From positions 1-33,055 of the forward strand of contig JBGPKK010000038.1 in NCBI GenBank assembly GCA_041485905.1: a stretch of DNA of 33,055 bases. Reading direction: 5' to 3'. The translations under genes were made by a program, and so were the position numbers. Positions 26,227 to 33,055 of this stretch are shown one piece after another. Every line of letters begins with the position of its first letter. Positions within the stretch are counted from its first letter, which is position 1. The notes under the pieces were generated by a model. That model was not told the origin of the DNA. It did no database searches and was given only the letters and a program-made list of their open reading frames with translations. This DNA comes from JAHFUI01 sp041485905. GTDB lineage: Bacteria; Acidobacteriota; Vicinamibacteria; Vicinamibacterales; CAVVIG01.

Positions 26227-26590
26227 TGGAGGAGATCGTGTGACGCCACCGTTGCTGAATGTTTGACACCCCCCGAAGGTCAGTAGAGAGGATTTGATCT
26301 ATCCGCCGCAGGCGGATTTAGTCCAACCGCTAGATATAACCGATCGCGCGACCAGAATCGCTAGATTCGTTCGATGCAACCCGGCTGGGCCCTCGCGGGT
26401 GCGGCCACTCCAATCGCTGAACCGGTTCAAATCGCTAGTTATCCCAAAAACTCAGGAGCGGGCGCGTTCGCGGTACGGCGGAAGTCTCCACGACCGACCG
26501 AACCGTCGAACCCGAGACCGGTCGGCGGAGAAGTGGGGCACTACGCCCTGACCCGCGGCGGTTTCCCTCGCGCGTTCTGGCGACCCGCAG
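26227..26590. other. Intergenic region between two reverse-strand genes
   Basis: No gene is recognisable. A perfect hairpin ATCCGCC-GCA-GGCGGAT followed by TT lies at 26301-26317 and may be a weak terminator. The core CGCTAG appears three times within 110 bases (about 26328, 26360 and 26433). The rest is GC-rich without clear signal. Confidence 0.4.
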
Positions 26591-28633
26591 CTACAGGAAA
26601 TGGAATTTCAGCAGACCCACACGAAACACGACCAGCCACGCAGACGCAAGTGCCACCAGGCAGCTCGCGCCGAGGATCTGCGCGACCAGGAGGGCCCATA
26701 CCCGGTCGCGTCGATCGAGTTGGGACCGAGCTGCAAGCCCGGTGAGGAGCATCGCCGGCGCAACCGCAGGGTACGCGTGTCGCCCTTGCCCGAGGGGGTT
26801 CAGAGAAAAGCCCATGTAGGACACGACGTACAACAGCGCCCAGCTACAGACACCTGCCAAGGCAACCAGCGCCAGCCGCCCGACTTCGGGGGGGACCCGC
26901 CGGCGCGCGACGCGAACAAGGAGGCCCACCATCAGCGCGCCGACCATAGTGGTGAAGAAGGCGTAGAGTTTCCAGACCCACGACCCCGCGTCGGGCCGGA
27001 CCGTCAACCAGCCCAGGTTCGCCCAAAACGACGAATAGAGGATCGAAAGCGAATCTCTTGCCGCGACCAGGACTTCCCAAGCATTCCGTTCCACAAGGTG
27101 GTAATAGGGCGCCTGGATCGCAACCTGGAAGTTCCTCGCCAAGATGTCGCCCCAGAGCCAGTAGTTGCGGAGAAACACCCAGCCGCCAGCCACCATCAAC
27201 CCGGCGGCACAGACGCCCGCGTGCCTCGAGGCTCCAACGCGGCTCTCACGACACTCGAGCAGGAGCGCAACACCCAGCATGGGAACGACCCATAACGCCG
27301 TCAGCTTCGTCGCCACTGCCGCGCCAGACAGCAGGCCGATCGCCACCCAGCGGGATGTCCGCAGCGACGACGGCACCGCAACCAGGACGAAGGCACTCGT
27401 GGCTAAGAGCGTGGCGAGGAAATCGTTGGAAATCGTCGGGGCGAGGAACGTGAACTGTGGGACGGTTGCGAGACCGGCGCACGCAAGAGCAGCAGGCACT
27501 CTGCCGATGGGCCCGACAAGCAACCGATACAGCAGCAGGAGGACGACGGCGCCGAACACGAGGCCCAGCGCTCGCAACCACGACATGACCCTCGAGAGCT
27601 GCGCGGTGGGCGGGCCGGGATGGTCGTAGATTGCGCCTTGTGGGCCAGTGCCCCTCCAAATGGACCGCGCGCTGGCGGTCCACAACGCCCCAGACGTCCT
27701 TGCGCCAGCTGCAATGACAATCGGGCTCATCGCCATGTAGTACAGCGGCGGCTGAATCCATTGGTCGTTGTACCAGTCGAGCGTCTCCCATTCGTTCGGG
27801 TTCTTGGGCACCGTGTCTGGTAGCTTCCCGTGGCTGGCCACCCATCGGGCATAGTCGTAATGGTGCGGCTCGTCTGGCGCTTCGAAGTGCGGCGTGCCGA
27901 GGAGCCAGAGACCTGCCGTCGACACGAATATCGTCAACGGCAGCACCCACACGGCGAGTCGACCGCGCCCCGGGACAAATGACACCGCGGTGCACGCCCC
28001 AACCGCCATCGAGAACGTGAAAAGGAGCAATACGATCAGCGCAGGGTGTTGGAGCCATGCGGGCTTCTCCGACAAGGCGCATCGGAGAACGGCCGAGCTC
28101 GACTCGGCCGCTGGGCCTGCACGAAACACCAAGTCGCCAGGCGACGGCCGCCCCCGGTATATCAACGTTCCACCTTCGTACGACGAGCGCGGGTTGACGA
28201 GGAGCGGGACAGTCGCCTCGTCGCCCTCCATCAGGCGCACACGGGCTCCGAACACCTGCTCCCACCCACCTGCGATCGGTTCGAACGCCAAATCGACAGT
28301 GTCGGTCGCGCCGCTCAGGGCGACGGTCTCAAGCACCACCGGATCCGCCGACCAGGTATTCGTGGGCGACACGCGAAACAGCGACACCTGCAGGGTTCCC
28401 CGCCGGCTTCGCCCGCTGGTCAACCGAAAGGAGAAGCGTGAGAGCTGGCAGGTCGGCTGGACGAACGTCTGATCGACGAATTGACCCGCGGAGAGCGTGA
28501 GCGTGGAAGGCTCGGCACCGGACTCGACGGCAGGGCCACTCAGGACCACCGAACGGAGCACCCAGGCCGAGCACCCGAGTAACAGCAGCGAGACCAAGCC
28601 GAACACGGTCGCGGCGACCCGATTAGACGTCAT
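26591..28633 (-). CDS. DUF2142/GT-C-type polytopic membrane protein
   Basis: This gene encodes 680 residues from the ATG at 28633, preceded by AGGTCGG; a longer frame to 28819 runs through a transposase fragment on the other strand and is rejected. One helix (about 8-30) leads into an extracytoplasmic beta domain (about 40-190), then about ten or more membrane helices. The first large loop carries EAPDEPHHYDYARW (252-264). The acidic/His motif near the start of the membrane part is typical of GT-C glycosyltransferases, where Asp/Glu bind metal and lipid-phosphate sugar, and of DUF2142 proteins. The later segment YYMAMSPIVIAAG and the helix pairs fit that fold. Likely role: transfer of a sugar from a polyprenyl-phosphate donor to a surface glycan or protein. 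No glycan operon is seen beside it. Confidence 0.8.
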   Translation of the reverse strand: MTSNRVAATVFGLVSLLLLGCSAWVLRSVVLSGPAVESGAEPSTLTLSAGQFVDQTFVQPTCQLSRFSFRLTSGRSRRGTLQVSLFRVSPTNTWSADPVVLETVALSGATDTVDLAFEPIAGGWEQVFGARVRLMEGDEATVPLLVNPRSSYEGGTLIYRGRPSPGDLVFRAGPAAESSSAVLRCALSEKPAWLQHPALIVLLLFTFSMAVGACTAVSFVPGRGRLAVWVLPLTIFVSTAGLWLLGTPHFEAPDEPHHYDYARWVASHGKLPDTVPKNPNEWETLDWYNDQWIQPPLYYMAMSPIVIAAGARTSGALWTASARSIWRGTGPQGAIYDHPGPPTAQLSRVMSWLRALGLVFGAVVLLLLYRLLVGPIGRVPAALACAGLATVPQFTFLAPTISNDFLATLLATSAFVLVAVPSSLRTSRWVAIGLLSGAAVATKLTALWVVPMLGVALLLECRESRVGASRHAGVCAAGLMVAGGWVFLRNYWLWGDILARNFQVAIQAPYYHLVERNAWEVLVAARDSLSILYSSFWANLGWLTVRPDAGSWVWKLYAFFTTMVGALMVGLLVRVARRRVPPEVGRLALVALAGVCSWALLYVVSYMGFSLNPLGQGRHAYPAVAPAMLLTGLAARSQLDRRDRVWALLVAQILGASCLVALASAWLVVFRVGLLKFHFL

Positions 28634-28688
28634 GATCCGACCTGGACGAGCTTGTTGACAGGTTGGATCCGACATTTTCGATTTGGTC

Positions 28689-28823
28689 TTCGGTTGGATG
28701 AAGAGCGTCGGCGGCCTGCGCAAACTGCGGCACCGCGGTGGCGCCCGCGTGAATTGGCAATTCCTCTGCACTGCGGCGGCGTACAACATGGTGCGCCTGC
28801 GCCATCTGCAATCGGCCACCTGA
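28689..28823 (+). pseudogene. IS5-like transposase C-terminal remnant
   Basis: The frame reads FGWMKSVGGLRKLRHRGG, then VNWQFLCTAAAYNMVRLRHL before TGA at 28821-28823. This matches the last 40 residues of IS5/IS1182-type DDE transposases (FGWMKxxGGxRKxRxRGxxxV-W-F--TAAAYNLVRL--L). Nothing upstream belongs to the element, because the reverse-strand membrane gene begins at 28633. It is dead. Confidence 0.75.
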
Positions 28824-28996
28824 CCATGCGGATCCCCAGGCGACGACGCGCCGTCGCGGTCCTGGTGAGAGTCGAACGGATCGTGAATGGGGGTCGAGAG
28901 TCACTGTGAACGTTCGTATTTCAGCAACCTGCTAGAGTTTCGTGAACTGTTCTTGGCTGCGACGACGCGCCAGATGGCGCACGAACAGAGGATGCA
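28824..28996. other. Short intergenic debris
   Basis: The 173 bases between two mobile-element or gene fragments show no gene, repeat or clear promoter. Confidence 0.3.
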
Positions 28997-29115
28997 GTGA
29001 TTGGTCTTTCAGAGTTGCTCTCGGCACGCGGTTGTGTACCAAACGCGAAGCGCGTCAAGTTGGTCCGTCATAAAGACAGCCACTTCGACCTGGAGGCTCT
29101 ACGGAGTGCGGGGTC
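28997..29115 (+). pseudogene. Truncated gene start, GIY-YIG-associated hypothetical family
   Basis: A GTG at 28997 after AGAGGA opens LSELLSARGCVPNAKRVKLV and then RHKDSHFDLEALRSAG. The KLVRHKD-x-x-x-DLEAL pattern recalls the N-terminus of a family of hypothetical proteins that often carry a GIY-YIG-like nuclease domain; I am moderately sure of this link. The similarity ends at about 29115, exactly where reverse-strand transposase sequence begins, so the gene has been cut off by a mobile-element junction. Confidence 0.45.
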
Positions 29116-29204
29116 TTGGCCGTCAAGCCGTCGAACGCATGGTCGCCATCGTGGAGGAGGAAGCGAGGCGTCTGATCCCACGGGAACGCCTCGCGCAAGC
29201 CGCG
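29115..29204 (-). pseudogene. Integrase-core (rve) transposase remnant
   Basis: On the reverse strand the frame reads LREAFPWDQTPRFLLHDGDH and then AFDGLTAK. This is the LREAFPWDxAPRYLLRDRD segment around the second catalytic Asp of rve-type (IS481/IS3-like) transposases. Arg to His and Arg to Gly changes in the RDRD motif, and loss of both flanks, show decay. Confidence 0.6.
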
Positions 29205-29555
29205 GGTGTGTAACCGTGCAAATCCCGGACGGCCAAATGGAAAGCTCAGGCAATACGACAAGCGCGGCCAGCATGCGTTATCCTGTCGCGCATTCAGCCG
29301 AGAAATCAACCGGCATGGCCCGCGATCTGGTTCTGGCGAACCACAGGCTGTGCCAGCGCCACCGGATCGGCGTCCGACACGTCTACCTCACCGCCGCGAT
29401 TCGCTGCCACCGCCGCCGTGGCGCGGTCGCGTCACGGCTGCGAAAGCGGCCCACCCCCTGAACTGTTACAAAGTAAGTTAATGACTGACGGGACATAAAA
29501 ACTGCCATAATTTGGCTACTCGCCGGACACCTTTCGAATTGCGTGGAGTCCGCAA
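29205..29555. other. Intergenic, promoter region of the FG-GAP gene
   Basis: No gene is recognisable. The last 100 bases are AT-richer than the surroundings and contain CATAAT at 29506-29511, a fair -10 for the gene at 29556; no matching -35 at normal spacing is clear. Confidence 0.4.
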
Positions 29556-31835
29556 ATGCGTGCACGTGATTGGCGTCCTCTCCTGTTGTCCTTCATCACC
29601 GCCGGGTTTCTCCTTGTGCAGGCGGTACCAGCCGCGGCCCAATTGTTATCGAGCAGACCCACGACCTTCACCACGGCGAGTATCTACGACGGCAGCATCG
29701 GCGGCACGGTGACGAACGCCACGACCGGCGCGGGCGTGCCGAACGCGAGCGTGCGACTCTACGAGAGCGACGGGCGAGGGCCGGCTTTTATACTGAACAC
29801 GAACAGCTCGGGGGCCTACTTGTTTCTTTCTTGCCCCCCCGGCTCGTACTACGTGCGGACAGTCAACTCGGCGGGCCTGGTCGATCAGCTGTACAACAAC
29901 GTGGTCTGCCCCAATTGCAACGTCGCAACGAGCGGCGGGACGCTCGTGGTGGTGCCACCCGCCCCGCATGGGGTGGGGGTCAGTTTCGCGCTCACCCCGG
30001 GCGGCACGATCACCGGCACGGTGACCAACGCCACGACGGGCGCGGGCGTGCCGAACGTGGACGTGCAGATCTACAGCAGCAGCGGATCGTTGCTCGGTTC
30101 AACGGGCACCAACAGCTCGGGCGTCTATACCTCGAGCGCGGTGCCCACCGGCTCGTACTATCTGCGGACCTCCAACTCGGCGGGCCTGTTCGATCAGTTG
30201 TACAACAACGTGCTCTGCTTCAATTGTAACGTCGCCACGAGCGGCGGAACGCTCGTGGCGGTAACCACACCGAACGCGACGACAATCAATTTTGCGCTCG
30301 CCCCGGGCGGCACGATCACCGGGGCGGTGACCAACGCCACGACCGGCGCGGACGTGCCGAACGTGGACGTGCAGATCTACAGCAGCAGCGGATCGTTCCT
30401 CAGTTCAACGAACACCAACAGCTCGGGCGTCTACACATCGGCGGCCGGGCTGCCCACCGGCTCGTACTACGTGCGGACACTCAACTCGGCGGGCCTGTTC
30501 GATCAGTTGTACCAGAACGTGCTCTGCACCAATTGCAATGTCACGACGAGCGGCGGGACGCTCGTGGCGGTGACCGCCCCGAACGCGACCACGATCAATT
30601 TCGCGCTCGCCCAGGGCGGCGCGATCACCGGCACCGTGACGAACGCCACGACCGGCGCGAGCGTGCCGAACGCGATCGTGTCGATCTACAGCAGCAGCGG
30701 ATCGTTCCTCAGTTCAGCGCCCACCAACAGCTCGGGCGTCTACATAGCGAACTTGCTGTCCACCGGCTCGTATTACGTGCTGACCTACAACTCGTCGGGC
30801 CTGGTCGATCAGTTGTACAACAACGTGCGCTGCGTGAATGGTAACGTCACCACGTGCGGCGGAACGCTGGTGGCAGTGACCGCACCGAATGCGATCACGA
30901 TCAATTTCGCGCTCGCCCCGGGCGTCGCCATCACCGGCGACGTCGATTCGGACGGGAAAGGCGACTTGCTCTGGCGGAACACCCAGACCGGGGACGTGGC
31001 GGTGTGGCTGATGAAAGGCGCGACGGTGTCGCAGGGACCGGTCGTGGCGTCGGGCGTGCCGCTGGCGTGGCAGATCGCGGGCGTCGGCGACCTCGATGGC
31101 GACTTCAGAGCCGATCTGGTCTGGCGCCACTCGCAAACCGGTGACGTGGCCGCGTGGCTGATGAATGGCACGAAGGTGGCGTACGGACCGAGCATCGCGT
31201 CCGGTGTGCCGCTGGCCTGGCAAATCGTCGGCGTGGGCGATCTCGATGGCGATGGCAAGGCCGACCTGGTCTGGCGCCACTCGCAAACCGGGGACGTGGC
31301 CGTATGGCTGATGAACGGCGCGACGGTGAGGCAGGGACCGGTCGTGGCGGCCGGCGTGCCGCTGGCGTGGCAGATCGCGGGCATCGGGGACCTCGATGGC
31401 GACGGCAAAGCCGATCTGGTCTGGCGCCACGCGCAAACCGGGGACGTGGCCGTGTGGCTGATGAACGGCGTGACGGTGAAGCAAGGGCCGGTCGTGGCCG
31501 CCGGCGTGCCGCTGGCCTGGCAAATCGTCGGCGTGGGCGATCTCGATGGTGACGGCAAAGCCGATCTGGTCTGGCGTAATACGGCGACCGGTGACGTGGC
31601 GGTGTGGCTGATGAACGGCGTGACGGTGACGCAAGGGCCGGTCATCGCGGCCGGCGTGCCGCTCGCGTGGCAGATCGCCACGTTGCGCGATGTCGATGGG
31701 GATGGCACGACCGATCTCGTCTGGCGCCATACGACGACCGGAGACGTGGCGGTGTGGCTGATGAACGGCGTGACCGTCAAGCAGGCGCCCATCGTCGCGT
31801 CGGGCGTGCCCCTGGCGTGGCAGATCCAAAAGTAG
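29556..31835 (+). CDS. Secreted protein, carboxypeptidase-regulatory-like and FG-GAP repeats
   Basis: This gene encodes 759 residues from the ATG at 29556, seven bases after GGAG. A signal peptide ends near residue 29 (PAAAQ). Residues about 48-455 hold four repeats of 102-104 residues, each starting GTVTNATTGAGVPN, with VDVQIYSSSGS, TNSSGVYTS, TGSYYVRT and a Cys pair C-x-N-C-N-V before TSGGTLVAV; these resemble carboxypeptidase-regulatory/SpaA-type beta domains. Residues about 462-759 hold six 50-residue FG-GAP/VCBS units with DLDGDGKADLVWRHSQTGD and WLMNG, where the Asp-rich loop binds calcium. A beta-propeller is the expected fold for such units, though six is fewer than the usual seven. 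A calcium-dependent surface or adhesion protein is inferred. No anchor is seen. Confidence 0.9.
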   Translation: MRARDWRPLLLSFITAGFLLVQAVPAAAQLLSSRPTTFTTASIYDGSIGGTVTNATTGAGVPNASVRLYESDGRGPAFILNTNSSGAYLFLSCPPGSYYVRTVNSAGLVDQLYNNVVCPNCNVATSGGTLVVVPPAPHGVGVSFALTPGGTITGTVTNATTGAGVPNVDVQIYSSSGSLLGSTGTNSSGVYTSSAVPTGSYYLRTSNSAGLFDQLYNNVLCFNCNVATSGGTLVAVTTPNATTINFALAPGGTITGAVTNATTGADVPNVDVQIYSSSGSFLSSTNTNSSGVYTSAAGLPTGSYYVRTLNSAGLFDQLYQNVLCTNCNVTTSGGTLVAVTAPNATTINFALAQGGAITGTVTNATTGASVPNAIVSIYSSSGSFLSSAPTNSSGVYIANLLSTGSYYVLTYNSSGLVDQLYNNVRCVNGNVTTCGGTLVAVTAPNAITINFALAPGVAITGDVDSDGKGDLLWRNTQTGDVAVWLMKGATVSQGPVVASGVPLAWQIAGVGDLDGDFRADLVWRHSQTGDVAAWLMNGTKVAYGPSIASGVPLAWQIVGVGDLDGDGKADLVWRHSQTGDVAVWLMNGATVRQGPVVAAGVPLAWQIAGIGDLDGDGKADLVWRHAQTGDVAVWLMNGVTVKQGPVVAAGVPLAWQIVGVGDLDGDGKADLVWRNTATGDVAVWLMNGVTVTQGPVIAAGVPLAWQIATLRDVDGDGTTDLVWRHTTTGDVAVWLMNGVTVKQAPIVASGVPLAWQIQK
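29703..30930 (+). repeat. Four tandem ~306-nt coding repeats
   Basis: Units start at 29703, 30015, 30321 and 30630, with spacings of 312, 306 and 309 bases, all multiples of three. Similarity is high at the DNA level, for example in the segments encoding IYSSSGS and NATTGA, which points to recent duplication. In the fourth unit the CxNCN motif has changed to CVNGN, losing one Cys. Confidence 0.85.
30939..31832 (+). repeat. Six tandem 150-nt FG-GAP coding repeats
   Basis: The Asp-rich loop recurs every 150 bases from about 30939, with the same codons in most units. The strong DNA identity makes unequal recombination and copy-number change likely. Confidence 0.9.
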
Positions 31836-32133
31836 CTGAAGCGATTCGGTGCGATAGCGCCGCAGTACGCCGGACATGCTTGACCAAACCCTTGTAGGGA
31901 GCTGGCTCCACGGCCAGAGCCTGCTGCGCGAGGCGAAAGAACAGTCTGTATGCGCCGCAGTCACGGCGCCTTGATGGCCGTGGGGCCGCCACCCGCGTGG
32001 TTGGCAGGCGGCAGCACGGGGCCATGCGTGAAGACGAGTGATGGCTCATCTAATCGCGGACATGTCTTTATACTCGACGGGACGGTCGTATTACCGTTCT
32101 CTGCAGGGTTTTGCCCCGAAGCTGGAGGCCCGA
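31836..32133. other. Intergenic region before the RCC1 gene
   Basis: No gene is recognisable. TATACT at 32069-32074 is a possible -10 for the RCC1 gene, giving a leader of about 50 bases. Several GC-rich inverted segments lie between 31960 and 32030, none with a T tract. Confidence 0.35.
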
Positions 32134-33055
32134 ATGGCTCGCACCGTGACCTGGCTGCGGTGGCTGATAGGCGTGGGCGGTGTGCTGCTGGTCGCCACGC
32201 CCGGGATGGCAGGGCCGCCGGTGACCGCGGTCGCGGCGGGTGGCTACCACACCTGCGCGCTGACCAGCGGGGGCGGGGTGTGGTGCTGGGGCCAAAACGC
32301 TATCGGGCAACTGGGCGACGGCACGACGACGCAGCGGCTGACGCCGGTGGCGGTGAGCGGTCTGTCGAGCGGGGTCACCGCGGTCGCGGCGGGTACCTAC
32401 CACACCTGCGCTGTGACCAGCGGGGGCGGGGTCGTGTGCTGGGGCTACAACGGTTACGGGCACTGGGCGACGGCACGACGACGACGCGGCTCACGCCGGT
32501 GGCGGTGAGCGGCCTGTCGAGCGGGGTCACCGCGGTCGCGGCGGGTTACGACCACACCTGCGCGCTGACCAGCGGAGGCGGGGTCGTGTGTTGGGGCTTC
32601 AACGGTGCGGGGCAACTGGGCGACGGCACGACGACGCAGCGGCTGACGCCGGTGGCGGTGAGCGGCCTGTCGAGCGGGGTCACCGCGGTCGCGGCGGGTC
32701 GATTCCACACCTGCGCGCTGACCAGCGGAGGCGGGGTCGTGTGCTGGGGCTTCAACGCGAACGGGCAACTGGGCGACGGCACGACGACGCAGCGGGTCAC
32801 GCCCGGGGCGGTGAGCGGCCTGTCGAGCGGCGTCACCGCGGTCGCGGCGGGTTACGGGCACACCTGCGCGCTGACCAGCGGGGGCGGGGTGCGGTGCTGG
32901 GGCTGGAACGGTTTCGGGCAACTGGGCGACGGCACGTTTACGGAGCGCCACACGCCGGTGGCGGTGAGCGGCCTGTCGAGCGGGGTCGCCGCGGTCGCGT
33001 CGGGTTACTCCCACACCTGCGCGCTGACCAGCGGGGGCGCGGTCGTGTGCTGGGG
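32134..33055 (+). pseudogene. RCC1-repeat secreted protein, frameshifted, runs off window
   Basis: The ATG at 32134 follows GGAGG by five bases, and a signal peptide ends near residue 27 (PGMAG). RCC1 repeats of 51 residues follow: TAVAAGGYHTCALTSGGG, CWGxNxxGQLGDGT and TPVAVSGLSSGV. In the second repeat GGGCAACTGGGCGAC has become GGGCACTGGGCGAC near 32459-32465, losing one A. The original frame then reads Arg-rich sequence and stops at 32508, while the RCC1 frame resumes at once in the other phase and stays open to the window end. An intact protein would be a beta-propeller-type secreted RCC1 protein; bacterial ones often sit in large surface proteins. The lesion may be a real mutation, a phase switch or a sequence error. 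Confidence 0.85.
32224..33055 (+). repeat. Tandem 153-nt RCC1 coding repeats
   Basis: Unit starts lie at 32224, 32377, 32529, 32682, 32835 and 32988. All steps are 153 bases except the second, which is 152. Units are nearly identical in DNA, and the array continues past the window. Confidence 0.9.

Noticed and set aside
29110..29213. Forward frame reading GRQAVERMVAIVEEEARR, at first sight a helical protein end
   Set aside because: It is the antisense of the rve transposase fragment, which has the better family match.
29205..29240. tRNA-3'-end-like string GTGCAAATCCCGG
   Set aside because: No T-arm stem, anticodon arm or acceptor pairing could be formed around it.
30714..31964. Reverse-strand frames across the FG-GAP repeats
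   Set aside because: They mirror the 150-nt repeat in antisense and read as His/Arg-rich repeats with no start signals.
29703..33055. CRISPR-like regular repeats
   Set aside because: The periodic units are contiguous in-frame coding repeats of 150, 153 or about 306 bases with no spacers.

Overview
The window is GC-rich DNA from a free-living bacterium with long secreted beta-sandwich proteins, little operon packing and much pseudogene debris. Several features together point to Acidobacteriota, probably a Vicinamibacteria-like soil lineage: giant Ig/BACON proteins, a DUF4412 protein, a haem-plus-copper monooxygenase, and FG-GAP and RCC1 surface proteins. That placement is inference; no rRNA or other marker gene is present, and I saw no tRNA or CRISPR array.

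Layout. 1-1300: a small membrane-anchored OB-like protein whose N-terminus carries cationic hexapeptide repeats, and a reverse-strand HTH-like protein. 1482-11197: a 2673-residue secreted protein (about 21 Ig-like repeats, then 8 BACON-like repeats), followed 35 bp later by a second secreted protein with nidogen-like, MBG-like and C-terminal beta domains. 11385-14479: a reverse-strand pair, a c-type-haem/copper ascorbate-dependent-type monooxygenase and a membrane-anchored partner, lying between two inverted copies of a 61-bp repeat, with a decayed IS21 istA fragment beside the left copy. 14591-17497: small genes (DUF4412, DUF7662, an NTF2-like secreted protein and two very short single-helix membrane ORFs) mixed with fragments of an amidohydrolase and a glyoxalase.

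17758-26184 is the most interesting part. A DUF1175 protein (NlpC/P60-like motifs), a thioester-containing alpha-2-macroglobulin and a six-helix membrane protein overlap at their stop/start codons and form an operon. A 766-residue reverse-strand gene converges on it, so that the two stop codons share one CTAG. That gene joins a penicillin-binding transpeptidase domain, a SpoIID/LytB domain and an HExxH gluzincin domain. DUF1175 plus alpha-2-macroglobulin recalls the E. coli yfa and Pseudomonas mag loci, so I read the region as an envelope-protection and peptidoglycan-handling system. The 5' end of the triple-domain gene appears to be the in-frame remnant of a tyrosine recombinase start.

26591-33055: a GT-C/DUF2142-type membrane protein (reverse strand), a short graveyard of transposase fragments (IS5-like and rve) that has cut off a gene start, a secreted protein with four carboxypeptidase-regulatory-like repeats and six FG-GAP/VCBS repeats, and an RCC1-repeat protein running off the window. 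The RCC1 gene carries a one-base deletion, visible because one 153-nt repeat is only 152 nt long.
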